Shown here in pieces: positions 27,468 through 35,616 of a stretch of DNA of 64,000 nucleotides (positions are counted from its first letter, which is position 1; every line of letters starts with the position of its first letter). Location: contig JAFTUC010000029.1 of NCBI GenBank assembly GCA_017466445.1, positions 186,001 through 250,000 of the forward strand, written 5' to 3'. Made by a program: the position numbers and the translations under genes. The notes under the pieces are model-generated. The model was not told the origin of the DNA, made no database searches, and saw only the letters and a program-made list of their open reading frames with translations. The DNA is from Clostridia bacterium. Lineage in GTDB: Bacteria; Bacillota; Clostridia; Oscillospirales; CAG-272.

Positions 27468-29807
27468 TTACTGCTGAGTCTGATCAGCTGTGAAGAAGTG
27501 GTACGGATCTACCGTGACGCCGTCAAAGTGAGACACGTCGGGAAGTCCGTCACCCGAGAAGATAAGCTTTCCGTCCTTCGTTACCGCAAGACAGGATGCT
27601 TTTCCTGCAATGACATAGGAGATATCCTCGGTGTATTCGGTGCTTCCGTAGCTTCCGCCGATAACTCCGCCGCAGGAGACGATGCTACCGTCGTCAAGCA
27701 TAGCAAGCGTATGCGAGTCGCCGGCGCTTACAAAGCGCACGTTTGTCCACTCTGAGGTGTTACATTTTCCGAGCGAGGGGTTTCCGATAGCGAGAACCCG
27801 TCCGGATGAGGTGATAGCAACGCTGTGGATCGAGCCTGCGGAGATGTAAACTATATTTTTCCAGTCAGCGGTGTCGCACTGAGAGCTTGTGTTGAGACCC
27901 GTGGAGAGCACGGTTCCGTCGGCAAGCAGAACGAGAGTATGGAAATCTCCGGCGCTTATCATAATGACGTTTTCATATCCCGCGACCGAACACTGACTGT
28001 AGGTCCTGCTTCCGCACGCTTTTACGGTACCGTCATCAAGAAGTGCTACCGTGTGATATTCTCCGACGTCTATTGAGACGACGTTCTTCCAGAGACTTAC
28101 GTTGCACTGACCGAAGAGATTGTCACCGAAGGCAACTACGCTTCCGTCAGACAGAAGTATTACGGTATGATGTGCGCTCGTCTTGACCGAAACTGCGGAA
28201 AGTCCTTCCTCGGGCGTGTAGATACTTCCCGAGCCGTAGATGACCCTTCCGTCCGCAGTTATCACAGCGGCGCGCTTGTCGATATCTACCTTAGATGCGT
28301 ATATTTCCTGCTTCTTTTCAAGCGTGAGATAGGGGAAGAAGATGTTGAGGTTGTTCAGAAGCTGCGAATTTGAAAGCTTGGACGCGAGCTCTGAGAAGAT
28401 CTCGGGATCTTTTGCCTTGCGGGCAAAATCGAGCGATCTTGCGACCTCGCCGTTTTCAATGTAATAATACGCCGCCTCGCGCGCGAGATCGGTCGGTACG
28501 TTCTCGATGTTTGAAAGGAGCGCATACTCAAGCGCCTTATCATATTCGCGCTTTGCGGAATGCTCGTTTATTGCGGTAGTGATGACCGATTCCTTTTTGT
28601 CTTCGAGATCTGACTCGATGGCGAGGTCGATAGCCTCGGTGAATTTTTTCTCGCTGACAAGAAGGTCTATTTTGAGAAGGATCGCGATGTTTTTCTTTTC
28701 GGGATCCTCAAGCTTTGTTGCGTATTCTATCGCAGAGTCGTAATCCTTTGCATTTATGAAATGATCGTAGCCGTCAAGCAGGATCTGATTTTCATTGCCT
28801 TCGGGATCGCTTGAGTCGGGGCAGAATGCGAGGGCGCGATCATACTCGTTTTGTGAAAGATAGTGCTCTATTGCCGCATCTGCTATGGAGACTACCTTGT
28901 CGATGAGCTCGGAATCGGATTTCGCGAGTTTCATGGCTCCGTCGAAATCGAGATCCTCAAGCATAGCGTTTAATTTGTCGAGCTTTTCCTCGAGAGTTTC
29001 CACGTCCTGAGTGACCTGCTGACCGTCATCCGGCTTTTTGTCATCATCATCCGGAAGGATAAATATCAAAAAGATTATCAAAACTACCGCAAGAATGAAT
29101 ACCGCTCCCGAGCAGATCGCGATTATAAGCGGTAGCTTTTTCTTTTTGCCGTCGGACGGGCCGCTCGCTACCGACGGACGCACGAGATTTGAGAAAAAAG
29201 CGAAGAGCTCGGATTCGTGAGCCCCGCATTTCGGACATACCGAGGAGTCGGTGATCTCTCCGCAGGTGCATCTCCATACGAGAGAGGAAAGCTCATCGGG
29301 ATAGTAGGTAGCCGAGTCGCTTACCGTGTCGCATACGTCGTAGATCTCCTCATCGTTCATTCCTGCGGAAAGAGGGATCGGGGCAACCGAGTTTTCAAAA
29401 AAGTCTCCGCGCACGAAATCGGTAACCACAAGATTCGAGTTTCTTATGCACCCGATATAAACGTCAAAATCCGCGACGATATCGCTTGAAAGATCGATCC
29501 TTGTCTTTATTCCTACCGCTTTTCCGGGTGCGAGTCCCTCGTCGGGGAATTTGAGCGTTTTGGATATTATTTCGCGTCCGTTTGCGATTATGAGATTTCC
29601 GTTTGAGTCAAGGCAACGGATCACGAGTCCTGCCGATTCTACGTAGACCGGACTTTCCTGGGTGGTCACGTTCGTGATTATGATGCTCAGCATAAGCGCC
29701 GAGGTCTCGCGATCGACGTAAAGCTCGGAGCTTTCGAGAGCGAGCGGTGAACGCAGAGCTGTCTTTTTTCCGTGACTCTTTATGACTTTGTTATCTTTTT
29801 TAGGCAT
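27468..29807 (-). CDS. Zinc-ribbon, membrane, TPR-like and RCC1-repeat protein
   Basis: 779 residues with an unusual layout. Residues 1-150 are a beta-rich domain. A zinc ribbon C-x-C-x8-C-x2-C follows at about 180-194 (WRCTCGEITDSSVCPKCGAH). A Lys patch and one membrane helix (about 225-251) come next, then an acidic linker. Residues about 270-540 are helical repeats with TPR/HAT-like pattern (NEYDRALAFCPDSSD, EKKFTEAIDLAIESDLED, YDKALEYALLSN). The C-terminus, about 560-779, has five or six RCC1-like repeats of about 40 residues (SAGDFHTLVLLADGTVLSTG, VGEYHTVALLDDGTVKACGS). The RCC1 part would be outside the cell if the zinc ribbon is inside. Function unknown. Confidence 0.8.
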   Translation of the reverse strand: MPKKDNKVIKSHGKKTALRSPLALESSELYVDRETSALMLSIIITNVTTQESPVYVESAGLVIRCLDSNGNLIIANGREIISKTLKFPDEGLAPGKAVGIKTRIDLSSDIVADFDVYIGCIRNSNLVVTDFVRGDFFENSVAPIPLSAGMNDEEIYDVCDTVSDSATYYPDELSSLVWRCTCGEITDSSVCPKCGAHESELFAFFSNLVRPSVASGPSDGKKKKLPLIIAICSGAVFILAVVLIIFLIFILPDDDDKKPDDGQQVTQDVETLEEKLDKLNAMLEDLDFDGAMKLAKSDSELIDKVVSIADAAIEHYLSQNEYDRALAFCPDSSDPEGNENQILLDGYDHFINAKDYDSAIEYATKLEDPEKKNIAILLKIDLLVSEKKFTEAIDLAIESDLEDKKESVITTAINEHSAKREYDKALEYALLSNIENVPTDLAREAAYYYIENGEVARSLDFARKAKDPEIFSELASKLSNSQLLNNLNIFFPYLTLEKKQEIYASKVDIDKRAAVITADGRVIYGSGSIYTPEEGLSAVSVKTSAHHTVILLSDGSVVAFGDNLFGQCNVSLWKNVVSIDVGEYHTVALLDDGTVKACGSRTYSQCSVAGYENVIMISAGDFHTLVLLADGTVLSTGLNTSSQCDTADWKNIVYISAGSIHSVAITSSGRVLAIGNPSLGKCNTSEWTNVRFVSAGDSHTLAMLDDGSIVSCGGVIGGSYGSTEYTEDISYVIAGKASCLAVTKDGKLIFSGDGLPDVSHFDGVTVDPYHFFTADQTQQ

Positions 29808-29834
29808 TTGCTTAAGTCCTTTCGGGTCATTGGA

Positions 29835-30971
29835 TCATTCCCAGATCGAATATATAAGTGAGGACATATCAAGGTCACTTGAGATGTAGGCGTCGTGATC
29901 GACATCGTAGAAGCAATCGCCCTCGCCCTCTCTGATGAACGAATAATCTTCAAGAAGTCCGGCTATTATGCCCGGGATGATATCCTCTGTGGGCGGATCC
30001 TCGCCGAGATCGGGATCCTCGCCAAGATCGGGATCCTCACCGAGATCGGGGTCCTCCTCGATCTCGTTCTCGAGAGCGTCAATGTTCTCACTACTTTCGT
30101 TGTCTGTGTCGGGATCTGTATTCTCTCCTCCGTTTTCGGTGCCACCCTCGCTCTCGCTTCCGTTTTCGTTCTCATTCTCGTTACCGCTACCGTTCTCGTT
30201 ACCGCTACCGTTCTCATTTTCATCACCGGTATCGGGAACGAGAATATCGAAGGTCGGGATCGGGATCGGAGTTTTGGAATCCTCTGCGAGAAGCATAAGG
30301 GTCAGGCAGGCGCCTGTGGAATGCGAGCAGACCGTGCAGCAAGCATCCTCCTCGGCGGGCAGAGACGACTGAGGAATATACGCGCGGCTCACGTAGAGCG
30401 TGTATCCGTGATTTCCGTATATCTCCTCCGCAACCTCGAAAAGACGCATAGCAACGTCATACTGAACGAGCACGGGAGCGCTTTCGTCGCAGATCACCTT
30501 GGCGTCGAAGATCCTTATGTACTTTCTAAGATCAATGAGCTTTGAGACCTGCCCGTCACTGTTATATTCCTCGGGGATCTCGGCAAAGAGAAGGGATTCG
30601 GCCTTCACGAGCGTATACGACTTGCAGTATCCGAGAGCGACGTAGCTGCCCATACTGTAGGTGTAGATGCAGACGGTATCGCGTTTAAGCTCGGATGAAT
30701 GAACGTACACGATGTCTCCGAACTTTTTGGTGAATACGCTTCCCGAAAGATTTTCGTTTCTGTAATAGCTCATTTTTTCAACGCAGACCTTCATGGCGAT
30801 GAATGACGCCTTTGATGAGCCATTTGCAAACAAGGTCGCTCTGTCGGATGCCTTGCTGTCTGCTGCATGTGTGCTTTCTATCCTTGCAAAGATGATAGAG
30901 GACGCGGTAAGCGATACGGCGAGCATAATGGCGATAGTTATAATCAAAGTATGAAAGCATTTTGTCTTCAT
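29835..30971 (-). CDS. Secreted or anchored protein with acidic Asn/Gly/Glu repeat region
   Basis: 378 residues. A signal or anchor segment at about 6-30 (HTLIITIAIMLAVSLTASSI) is followed by a globular part (about 40-235) with no recognised motif. A low-complexity region follows (about 245-340): GSGNENGSGNENENENGSES, then DPDLGE repeated three times. A short conserved-looking tail ends the protein (GDCFYDVDHDAYISSDLDMSSLIYSIWE). The DNA repeats behind this (18-base units at 29995-30066 and 30180-30215) are prone to slippage, so length may vary between strains. First of a three-gene operon, 27 bases before the RCC1 gene. Confidence 0.75.
   Translation of the reverse strand: MKTKCFHTLIITIAIMLAVSLTASSIIFARIESTHAADSKASDRATLFANGSSKASFIAMKVCVEKMSYYRNENLSGSVFTKKFGDIVYVHSSELKRDTVCIYTYSMGSYVALGYCKSYTLVKAESLLFAEIPEEYNSDGQVSKLIDLRKYIRIFDAKVICDESAPVLVQYDVAMRLFEVAEEIYGNHGYTLYVSRAYIPQSSLPAEEDACCTVCSHSTGACLTLMLLAEDSKTPIPIPTFDILVPDTGDENENGSGNENGSGNENENENGSESEGGTENGGENTDPDTDNESSENIDALENEIEEDPDLGEDPDLGEDPDLGEDPPTEDIIPGIIAGLLEDYSFIREGEGDCFYDVDHDAYISSDLDMSSLIYSIWE
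29995..30066. repeat. 18-base tandem repeat encoding EDPDLG units
   Basis: Three near-identical copies of GGATCCTCGCCGAGATCG and one degenerate copy, in frame, coding for GEDPDL-type units on the minus strand. Confidence 0.85.
30180..30215. repeat. Two perfect 18-base repeats encoding Glu/Asn/Gly/Ser units
   Basis: GTTACCGCTACCGTTCTC occurs twice in a row (30180-30197, 30198-30215), with degenerate versions on both sides. Confidence 0.8.
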
Positions 30972-31017
30972 ACGGGATCTCCTTTTTTATTATAAATAAA
31001 TATAAATATACATAATA

Positions 31018-31046
31018 ATCATAGACCTATTTTTCGCTTTTGTCAA
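31018..31046 (-). promoter_or_regulatory. Promoter of the three-gene membrane operon
   Basis: TTGACA (31041-31046) and TATGAT (31018-31023), 17-base spacer. The AAGGAGAT ribosome site lies before the ATG at 30971. Confidence 0.8.
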
Positions 31047-31096
31047 GCGTTTGCGAGATAGTTTACAATATTTTTTCATTTTTCAAACCGCAAAAT

Positions 31097-31133
31097 AAAG
31101 CGAGCCGCAGAGGTGGGCTCTGCGGCTCGCTTT
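31097..31133 (-). terminator. Terminator of the phosphopantetheinyl transferase gene
   Basis: AAAGCGAGCCGCAGAG (31097-31112) pairs with CTCTGCGGCTCGCTTT (31118-31133), a 16-base perfect stem, followed on the minus strand by ATTTTG. Confidence 0.85.
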
Positions 31134-31146
31134 GTTTTGCGGAAAT

Positions 31147-31851
31147 TCAGTCAAGAAGAGAAGGAAAATCCTCGTCTGACAGCATATAATAATCGGCTCT
31201 TATCATACGGTCGGAGGCGAGCGAGATAAAATAACCGTCCGACTCGATCGACCTTATAAAGGCATCGGGTCCGCCGATATGAGAAACGATACGGTCGCCG
31301 TCCACCGAAAAAGAGAGCATGGAGGTGCGTAGTCCGCGCCCTGTCAGCTTGACGTAGCTCTCCTTTTTTGTCCAGAGAGATAAAAGGTCGTGCTTGCTTT
31401 CGGGAATAAGATCCTTCGGTCCAACTACCTTTTTCTGAAACGAGCTTGCGATATAGTAATCTGTCTCAAGAACGTCCACCGCTATCGGAAAGCGAGCTAT
31501 CGCACAGGCGGCAAGATATCCCGAATGCGAGATGCTTATAAATACGTCCTCGGCGTTTTCTATATACGGCTTGCCCCACTGATCGTATCTGTACTGCGTT
31601 GGAGAAAATGGAAGAGAAAAGCTTTTCATGGCAAAGCAGAGAGCCATCTCTGCGGCAAACGAGAGCTTTTTGTCGCTCATATGCGCAAGTCGTATTATTT
31701 TCTTCATTCTGTCGGCGCTTATGAATGACCGATACTGCTCGAGCATGGTATCGAGCTCGGTTTTGTGAGTGTCGACAAGAAATACGGATACCTTCGGAAG
31801 AGTAGCTTCCTCAGTGCTTTCTGTTAGTGAAGTGATAAGTTTTTTTGCCAT
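31147..31851 (-). CDS. Sfp-type 4'-phosphopantetheinyl transferase
   Basis: 234 residues, usual for the Sfp/HetI branch. Moves phosphopantetheine from CoA to an acyl or peptidyl carrier protein. Mg and catalytic residues are in FISISHSGYLAACAIARFPIAVDVLETD and in SLWTKKESYVKLTGRGL (W-x-K-E-x-x-x-K). The partner carrier protein is not in the window. Separate promoter (31882-31910) and terminator, so this is a single-gene unit. Sfp-type enzymes usually serve secondary-metabolite synthases, but they can also serve fatty acid synthesis when AcpS is absent. Confidence 0.9.
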   Translation of the reverse strand: MAKKLITSLTESTEEATLPKVSVFLVDTHKTELDTMLEQYRSFISADRMKKIIRLAHMSDKKLSFAAEMALCFAMKSFSLPFSPTQYRYDQWGKPYIENAEDVFISISHSGYLAACAIARFPIAVDVLETDYYIASSFQKKVVGPKDLIPESKHDLLSLWTKKESYVKLTGRGLRTSMLSFSVDGDRIVSHIGGPDAFIRSIESDGYFISLASDRMIRADYYMLSDEDFPSLLD

Positions 31852-31881
31852 CCTTACCTCGTTTTAAGTGTCTGTATCTAC

Positions 31882-31910
31882 AGTTTACCATACGCATATA
31901 AAAAAATCAA
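31882..31910 (-). promoter_or_regulatory. Promoter of the phosphopantetheinyl transferase gene
   Basis: TTGATT (31905-31910) and TAAACT (31882-31887), 17-base spacer, minus strand. Confidence 0.55.
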
Positions 31911-31931
31911 TATCCCATATGTAAAAAAAGG

Positions 31932-31963
31932 CACCGCTGTCGAAAAAATTTACGACAGCGGTG
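31932..31963 (-). terminator. Terminator of the paaK-like/ACT operon
   Basis: CACCGCTGTCG / CGACAGCGGTG (31932-31942 and 31953-31963), followed on the minus strand by CCTTTTTTTAC. Confidence 0.9.
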
Positions 31964-31970
31964 AGATTTT

Positions 31971-32402
31971 TCATATAGAGTTTATGTCTCTTTCATTAAG
32001 AAGCTTTACGCCGTTTGCATCAAGTATCTTTTCAGCCTTATCGTTGTCATCCGCACGGATAACGACGCATGCATCCTTGGTGGATGCGAGGACAAATGCG
32101 TAGAGATATTCAATGTTGATACCGTTTTCTCCGAGTATCGATACTACCTTGGAAAGACCGCCGGGAGTGTCGTCTACGGAGACCGCGATGACGGGATTTA
32201 TCTTTGCGATGTATCCTGCATCGTAAAGGGTAACGATAAGCTCCTCGGAATGAGCGGCAAGTATTCTGAGAATACCGTAATCGGAGGAGTCCGCGAGCGA
32301 AAGCGCACGCATGTCGATCTTGTTCTCCGCAAGGAGAGCGGTAAGCTTGCTGAGCTTGCCCGGTGTATTGTCAACGAAAATAGAAATCTGTTTTACTGCC
32401 AT
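31971..32402 (-). CDS. Tandem ACT-domain protein
   Basis: 143 residues made of two ACT domains: VKQISIFVDNTPGKLSKLTALL near the start, and INPVIAVSVDDTPGGLSKVVSILGENGINIEYLYAF from about 68. ACT domains bind amino acids and act as sensors. Small double-ACT proteins are found beside phenylacetate-CoA-ligase-like enzymes in many anaerobes, often with indolepyruvate ferredoxin oxidoreductase genes, which are not present here. 24 bases after the paaK-like gene. Probably an amino acid sensor for that enzyme. Confidence 0.92.
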   Translation of the reverse strand: MAVKQISIFVDNTPGKLSKLTALLAENKIDMRALSLADSSDYGILRILAAHSEELIVTLYDAGYIAKINPVIAVSVDDTPGGLSKVVSILGENGINIEYLYAFVLASTKDACVVIRADDNDKAEKILDANGVKLLNERDINSI

Positions 32403-32426
32403 TTTAGATCATCCTTTCTCTGAAAA

Positions 32427-33734
32427 TCAGTCGTGGAGCTTTCTCTTGTCGATAACGCGTACTGCCTTGCCTTCGCTTCTCGTTATCGTCTTGGGAGCAA
32501 CAAGGTGTACCTTGGGAGTGATTCCGAGCATGGTCGTGATAGCCGACGCGAGCTTCTTTTCGTGAGCTGAGATATCACGCATGGTATCCGAGAACTGCTC
32601 GGGCGAGAGCTCTACGTTGATGTCGAGCGTGTCTGTGTGGTTCTGACGGTCGACAACGATCTGATAGTTGGGAGTATATCCCTCCTTGAGAAGTACGGTC
32701 TCGATCTGCGAGGGGAATACGTTCACTCCGCGAATGATCATCATATCGTCGCTTCTTCCCATAGGCTTGGACATCTTTATAAGAGTTCTTCCGCAGGAGC
32801 ACTTCTTTCTTGAAAGGACGCAAATGTCCTTGGTGCGGTAACGGAGAAGGGGAAACGCCTCCTTGGTGATCGAGGTGAATACGAGCTCGCCCTTTTCGCC
32901 GTCGGGAAGGACCTCACCCGTTTCGGGATTGATGATCTCGGGTATGAAGTTATCCTCGTTTATGTGCATTCCGGACTGCTCACAGCACTCGAAAGCAACA
33001 CCGGGACCGGAGGTCTCTGTAAGACCGTAGATGTCGTATGCCTTTATACCGAGCATATCCTCGATCTCACGCCTCATTTCTTCGGTCCATGGCTCTGCTC
33101 CGAAGATTCCCACGCGAAGCTTGTTGTCATCGGGTCTGTATCCTCTTTCCTTGAGGCTTTCGCCTATGTATGCCGCGTATGAGGGCGTGCAACAGAGAAT
33201 GGTAGCGCCGAGGTCCATCATGAACTGTATCTGACGCTCGGTGTTACCCGAAGACATCGGAAGGGTAAGGCATCCGACCTTGTGGCTTCCGCCGTTAAGA
33301 CCGGGGCCGCCCGTGAAGAGTCCGTAGCCGTAGCATACCTGGCAAACGTCATCCTTTGTTCCGCCTACTGCGACGATAGCTCTCGCACAGCAGTCCTCCC
33401 AAAGGTTTATATCCTCCTGAGTGTAGAATGCGACGACTCTCTTTCCGGTAGTACCCGAGGTCGACTGTATCCTTACGCACCTTTCAAGCGGGACCGCAAG
33501 CATTCCGTAGGGGTAAGCCTCACGAAGATCGTCCTTTGTGACGAAGGGGAGCTTGTGGAGATCCTCAACTCCCTTGATATCCTCGGGCTTTACACCCTTT
33601 TTGTCCATAAGATCTCTGTAGTAGGGGACGTTTTCGTAAACGTGCTTGACCTGCTTTACGAGTCTCTCGGATTGGAGCGCCTTCATATCGGCAAGCTCCA
33701 TCGTTTCTATTTCTTTATTCCAGTAATTGTTCAT
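32427..33734 (-). CDS. Phenylacetate-CoA ligase-like enzyme (PaaK family)
   Basis: 435 residues, the normal length. Adenylate-forming enzyme with P-loop QSTSGTTGKRVVAFYT near residue 94, YDIYGLTETSGPGVA near 236 and the C-terminal hinge RSDDMMIIRGVNVFP. It activates phenylacetate or another aryl acetate to the CoA ester with ATP, in anaerobes typically in the fermentation of aromatic amino acids. The nearby ACT protein supports an amino acid link. Preceded by a leader of about 180 bases with strong inverted repeats. Confidence 0.92.
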   Translation of the reverse strand: MNNYWNKEIETMELADMKALQSERLVKQVKHVYENVPYYRDLMDKKGVKPEDIKGVEDLHKLPFVTKDDLREAYPYGMLAVPLERCVRIQSTSGTTGKRVVAFYTQEDINLWEDCCARAIVAVGGTKDDVCQVCYGYGLFTGGPGLNGGSHKVGCLTLPMSSGNTERQIQFMMDLGATILCCTPSYAAYIGESLKERGYRPDDNKLRVGIFGAEPWTEEMRREIEDMLGIKAYDIYGLTETSGPGVAFECCEQSGMHINEDNFIPEIINPETGEVLPDGEKGELVFTSITKEAFPLLRYRTKDICVLSRKKCSCGRTLIKMSKPMGRSDDMMIIRGVNVFPSQIETVLLKEGYTPNYQIVVDRQNHTDTLDINVELSPEQFSDTMRDISAHEKKLASAITTMLGITPKVHLVAPKTITRSEGKAVRVIDKRKLHD

Positions 33735-33779
33735 TTCAAATTTCCTCTTTTCAACTTAGCAGATTTTTTTGCTCCCGAA

Positions 33780-33838
33780 TATCCCGCACGGGCCGTGTGA
33801 AACGTGCGGAGCAACAGATTTATATCCCGTGCGGGATA
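33780..33838. repeat. Palindromic repeats in the leader of the paaK-like gene
   Basis: TATCCCGCACGGG (33780-33792) pairs with CCCGTGCGGGATA (33826-33838). The second arm is itself a near-perfect palindrome TATCCCG-TG-CGGGATA, so alternative foldings exist. On the minus strand an open frame of 21 codons (starting MSHGKKTPSS) ends inside the second repeat, a possible leader peptide. Confidence 0.55.
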
Positions 33839-33921
33839 ATAAATCGTCTGTCAAGCGAGGAAGGTGTTTTTTTACCGTGGCTCATAAGATTTCCTCTGCG
33901 ATTAAAAATGATCTACCTGAA

Positions 33922-33950
33922 ATTTTAGCACAACAATTTGCTTTTGTCAA
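33922..33950 (-). promoter_or_regulatory. Promoter of the paaK-like/ACT operon
   Basis: TTGACA (33945-33950) and TAAAAT (33922-33927), 17-base spacer, minus strand; the leader is about 180 bases. Confidence 0.75.
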
Positions 33951-34009
33951 GGGATTGCGGACCGATTTTAACTTTTTACAAAAAATATCGATACTTCCCG
34001 ATTTACCTA

Positions 34010-34038
34010 TTGAAATATAGATGAATCTGTGGTATATT
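34010..34038 (+). promoter_or_regulatory. Promoter of the tmk operon
   Basis: TTGAAA (34010-34015) and TATATT (34033-34038), 17-base spacer. A start near 34045 excludes the in-frame codon at 34029 as the tmk start. Confidence 0.7.
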
Positions 34039-34076
34039 ACTTATATAAACGTGAATATTCGAAAGGCGATAAAGAT

Positions 34077-34703
34077 ATGTCAAGCGCAAAAAAAGGCAGA
34101 TTTATAGTGTTTGAGGGACTCGACGGAAGCGGAAAGGGTACCCAGATACGGCTTCTTGAAAAGAGACTCAGCGAGATCGGAAGAAGCGTAGCACTGACGG
34201 CTGAGCCGACCGATTCGGCACTCGGCGGCATAATAAGGGATGCGCTTTCGGGAGATCCCGTGCGTTCTCCGTCCGAGCTTGCGGCAATATTTCTTTCGGA
34301 CCGTATAAGACACTGTTCGGATAAGAAAAAGGGAATAAAAGTCCTTCTCGAGTCGGGAAAGGACGTTATCTGCGACAGATACTATTTTTCCTCGTTTGCG
34401 TATCAGGGAATAGATACCGACATTGATTGGGTGATCGACATGAACCTTAACTGTCCCGAGATCATAAGACCCGATATATGCATATTCCTCGACGTTGACC
34501 CCGATACCTGCATGGAGCGTATTGACTCGTCGAGAGCCTTTACCGAGATATATGAAAAGGCGTCTACCCTTTCGCGTATAAGAAAGCGCTTTTTCGACGT
34601 TTTTGAAAGACTCGGGGATACGGAAAATATTATGATAGTCGATGCGTCACGCTCTCCGGAGGAGATAAGCGAGGAGATAGCGAACGCTCTTTCAAGGCTT
34701 TAA
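34077..34703 (+). CDS. tmk: Thymidylate kinase
   Basis: 208 residues from the ATG at 34077, chosen because the promoter lies just upstream and GAAAGG precedes it. Phosphorylates dTMP to dTDP. P-loop FEGLDGSGKGTQ at about 10-21, the DR(Y/H) motif in CDRYYFSSFAYQG near 100, and a lid region. It is somewhat degenerate: DGSGKGT is used instead of DGAGKTT, and the C-terminus is short. Followed 5 bases later by a lipoprotein metallo-hydrolase gene. Confidence 0.93.
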   Translation: MSSAKKGRFIVFEGLDGSGKGTQIRLLEKRLSEIGRSVALTAEPTDSALGGIIRDALSGDPVRSPSELAAIFLSDRIRHCSDKKKGIKVLLESGKDVICDRYYFSSFAYQGIDTDIDWVIDMNLNCPEIIRPDICIFLDVDPDTCMERIDSSRAFTEIYEKASTLSRIRKRFFDVFERLGDTENIMIVDASRSPEEISEEIANALSRL

Positions 34704-34708
34704 CGGAT

Positions 34709-35602
34709 ATGGATGTGGATATGAACGGTAAAAATTCGGTAAAACGGCTCGTTTCCGTAATTGCGGTGCTCGCTCTTCTGTCAAGCTGTCTTTTCGGATG
34801 CTCGTTTTTTGGTGAAGAGGAGGGCGAGTCGCTTTTGTCGGTGCATTTTATCGACGTAGGTCAGGGCGACTGCGAGCTCGTTATTTCTCCGTCGGGCGAG
34901 ACTATGCTGATCGATGCGGGCAAGACCGAGGCGGGAGACGAGGTCGTTTCGTATATCTCGTCGCTCGGAATATCGGAGATCGATATTTTCGTTGCCTCCC
35001 ACTATCACGAGGATCATATCGGCGGAAGCCACGACGTTTTTGAGGCTTTTGAGATCGAGGAGGCGCTTATTCTTGACTGCGAGGTCACTACCTCCTGTGC
35101 GAGAAAGCTTATTGAGGATATCGAAAAAGAAAAGTGCGACGTCTCGTACGCAAAGAGAGGCTATGAGTTTGATCTCGGAGATGCACGCGTGCTTACGATG
35201 TCGCCCGAAAAGATAAGTGACAAGGGCGGAAACAACGACAGTATCGTGCTTCGCGTTGAGTATAAGAGCTCGCGATATCTCTTTACGGGAGATGCGGAGG
35301 AGGCCGTTGAGCGCGAGATGCTTGACTTCTATAGCCAAAAGGAGCTTTCGTGCGACCTTTTAAAGCTCGGTCATCACGGTTCAAGCACGTCAAGCTCGCA
35401 GGAATTTCTCGATACGTGTGCTCCGAATATCGCGGTAATATCCTGCGGTGAGGGCAACAGCTACGGGCATCCGCATAAGGAAACACTTGAAAAAATGAAG
35501 AAGACGGTGAAAAGTCTTTATCGCACCGATGTTGACGGTGATATCGTTATAACCACCGACGGACATAAATTTTATCTTGAAAGCACGCAAAAAAGTGCGT
35601 GA
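34709..35602 (+). CDS. Lipoprotein MBL-fold hydrolase related to the ComEC/Rec2 C-terminal domain
   Basis: 297 residues. The signal segment about 11-27 is followed by two possible lipobox cysteines (LSSC at 27, LFGC at 31), so it is probably a lipoprotein. The metallo-beta-lactamase domain shows VGQGDCELV, the metal motif SHYHEDHIGG, LFTGDAEEAVE and LGHHGSSTSSS, the layout of ComEC-associated nuclease-type MBL domains. ComEC-like MBL proteins act on DNA or nucleotides; a membrane-bound nuclease role is an inference. ATG at 34721 is an alternative start. In operon with tmk and an unknown lipoprotein. Confidence 0.85.
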   Translation: MDVDMNGKNSVKRLVSVIAVLALLSSCLFGCSFFGEEEGESLLSVHFIDVGQGDCELVISPSGETMLIDAGKTEAGDEVVSYISSLGISEIDIFVASHYHEDHIGGSHDVFEAFEIEEALILDCEVTTSCARKLIEDIEKEKCDVSYAKRGYEFDLGDARVLTMSPEKISDKGGNNDSIVLRVEYKSSRYLFTGDAEEAVEREMLDFYSQKELSCDLLKLGHHGSSTSSSQEFLDTCAPNIAVISCGEGNSYGHPHKETLEKMKKTVKSLYRTDVDGDIVITTDGHKFYLESTQKSA

Positions 35603-35616
35603 GAAAGGACTTAATT

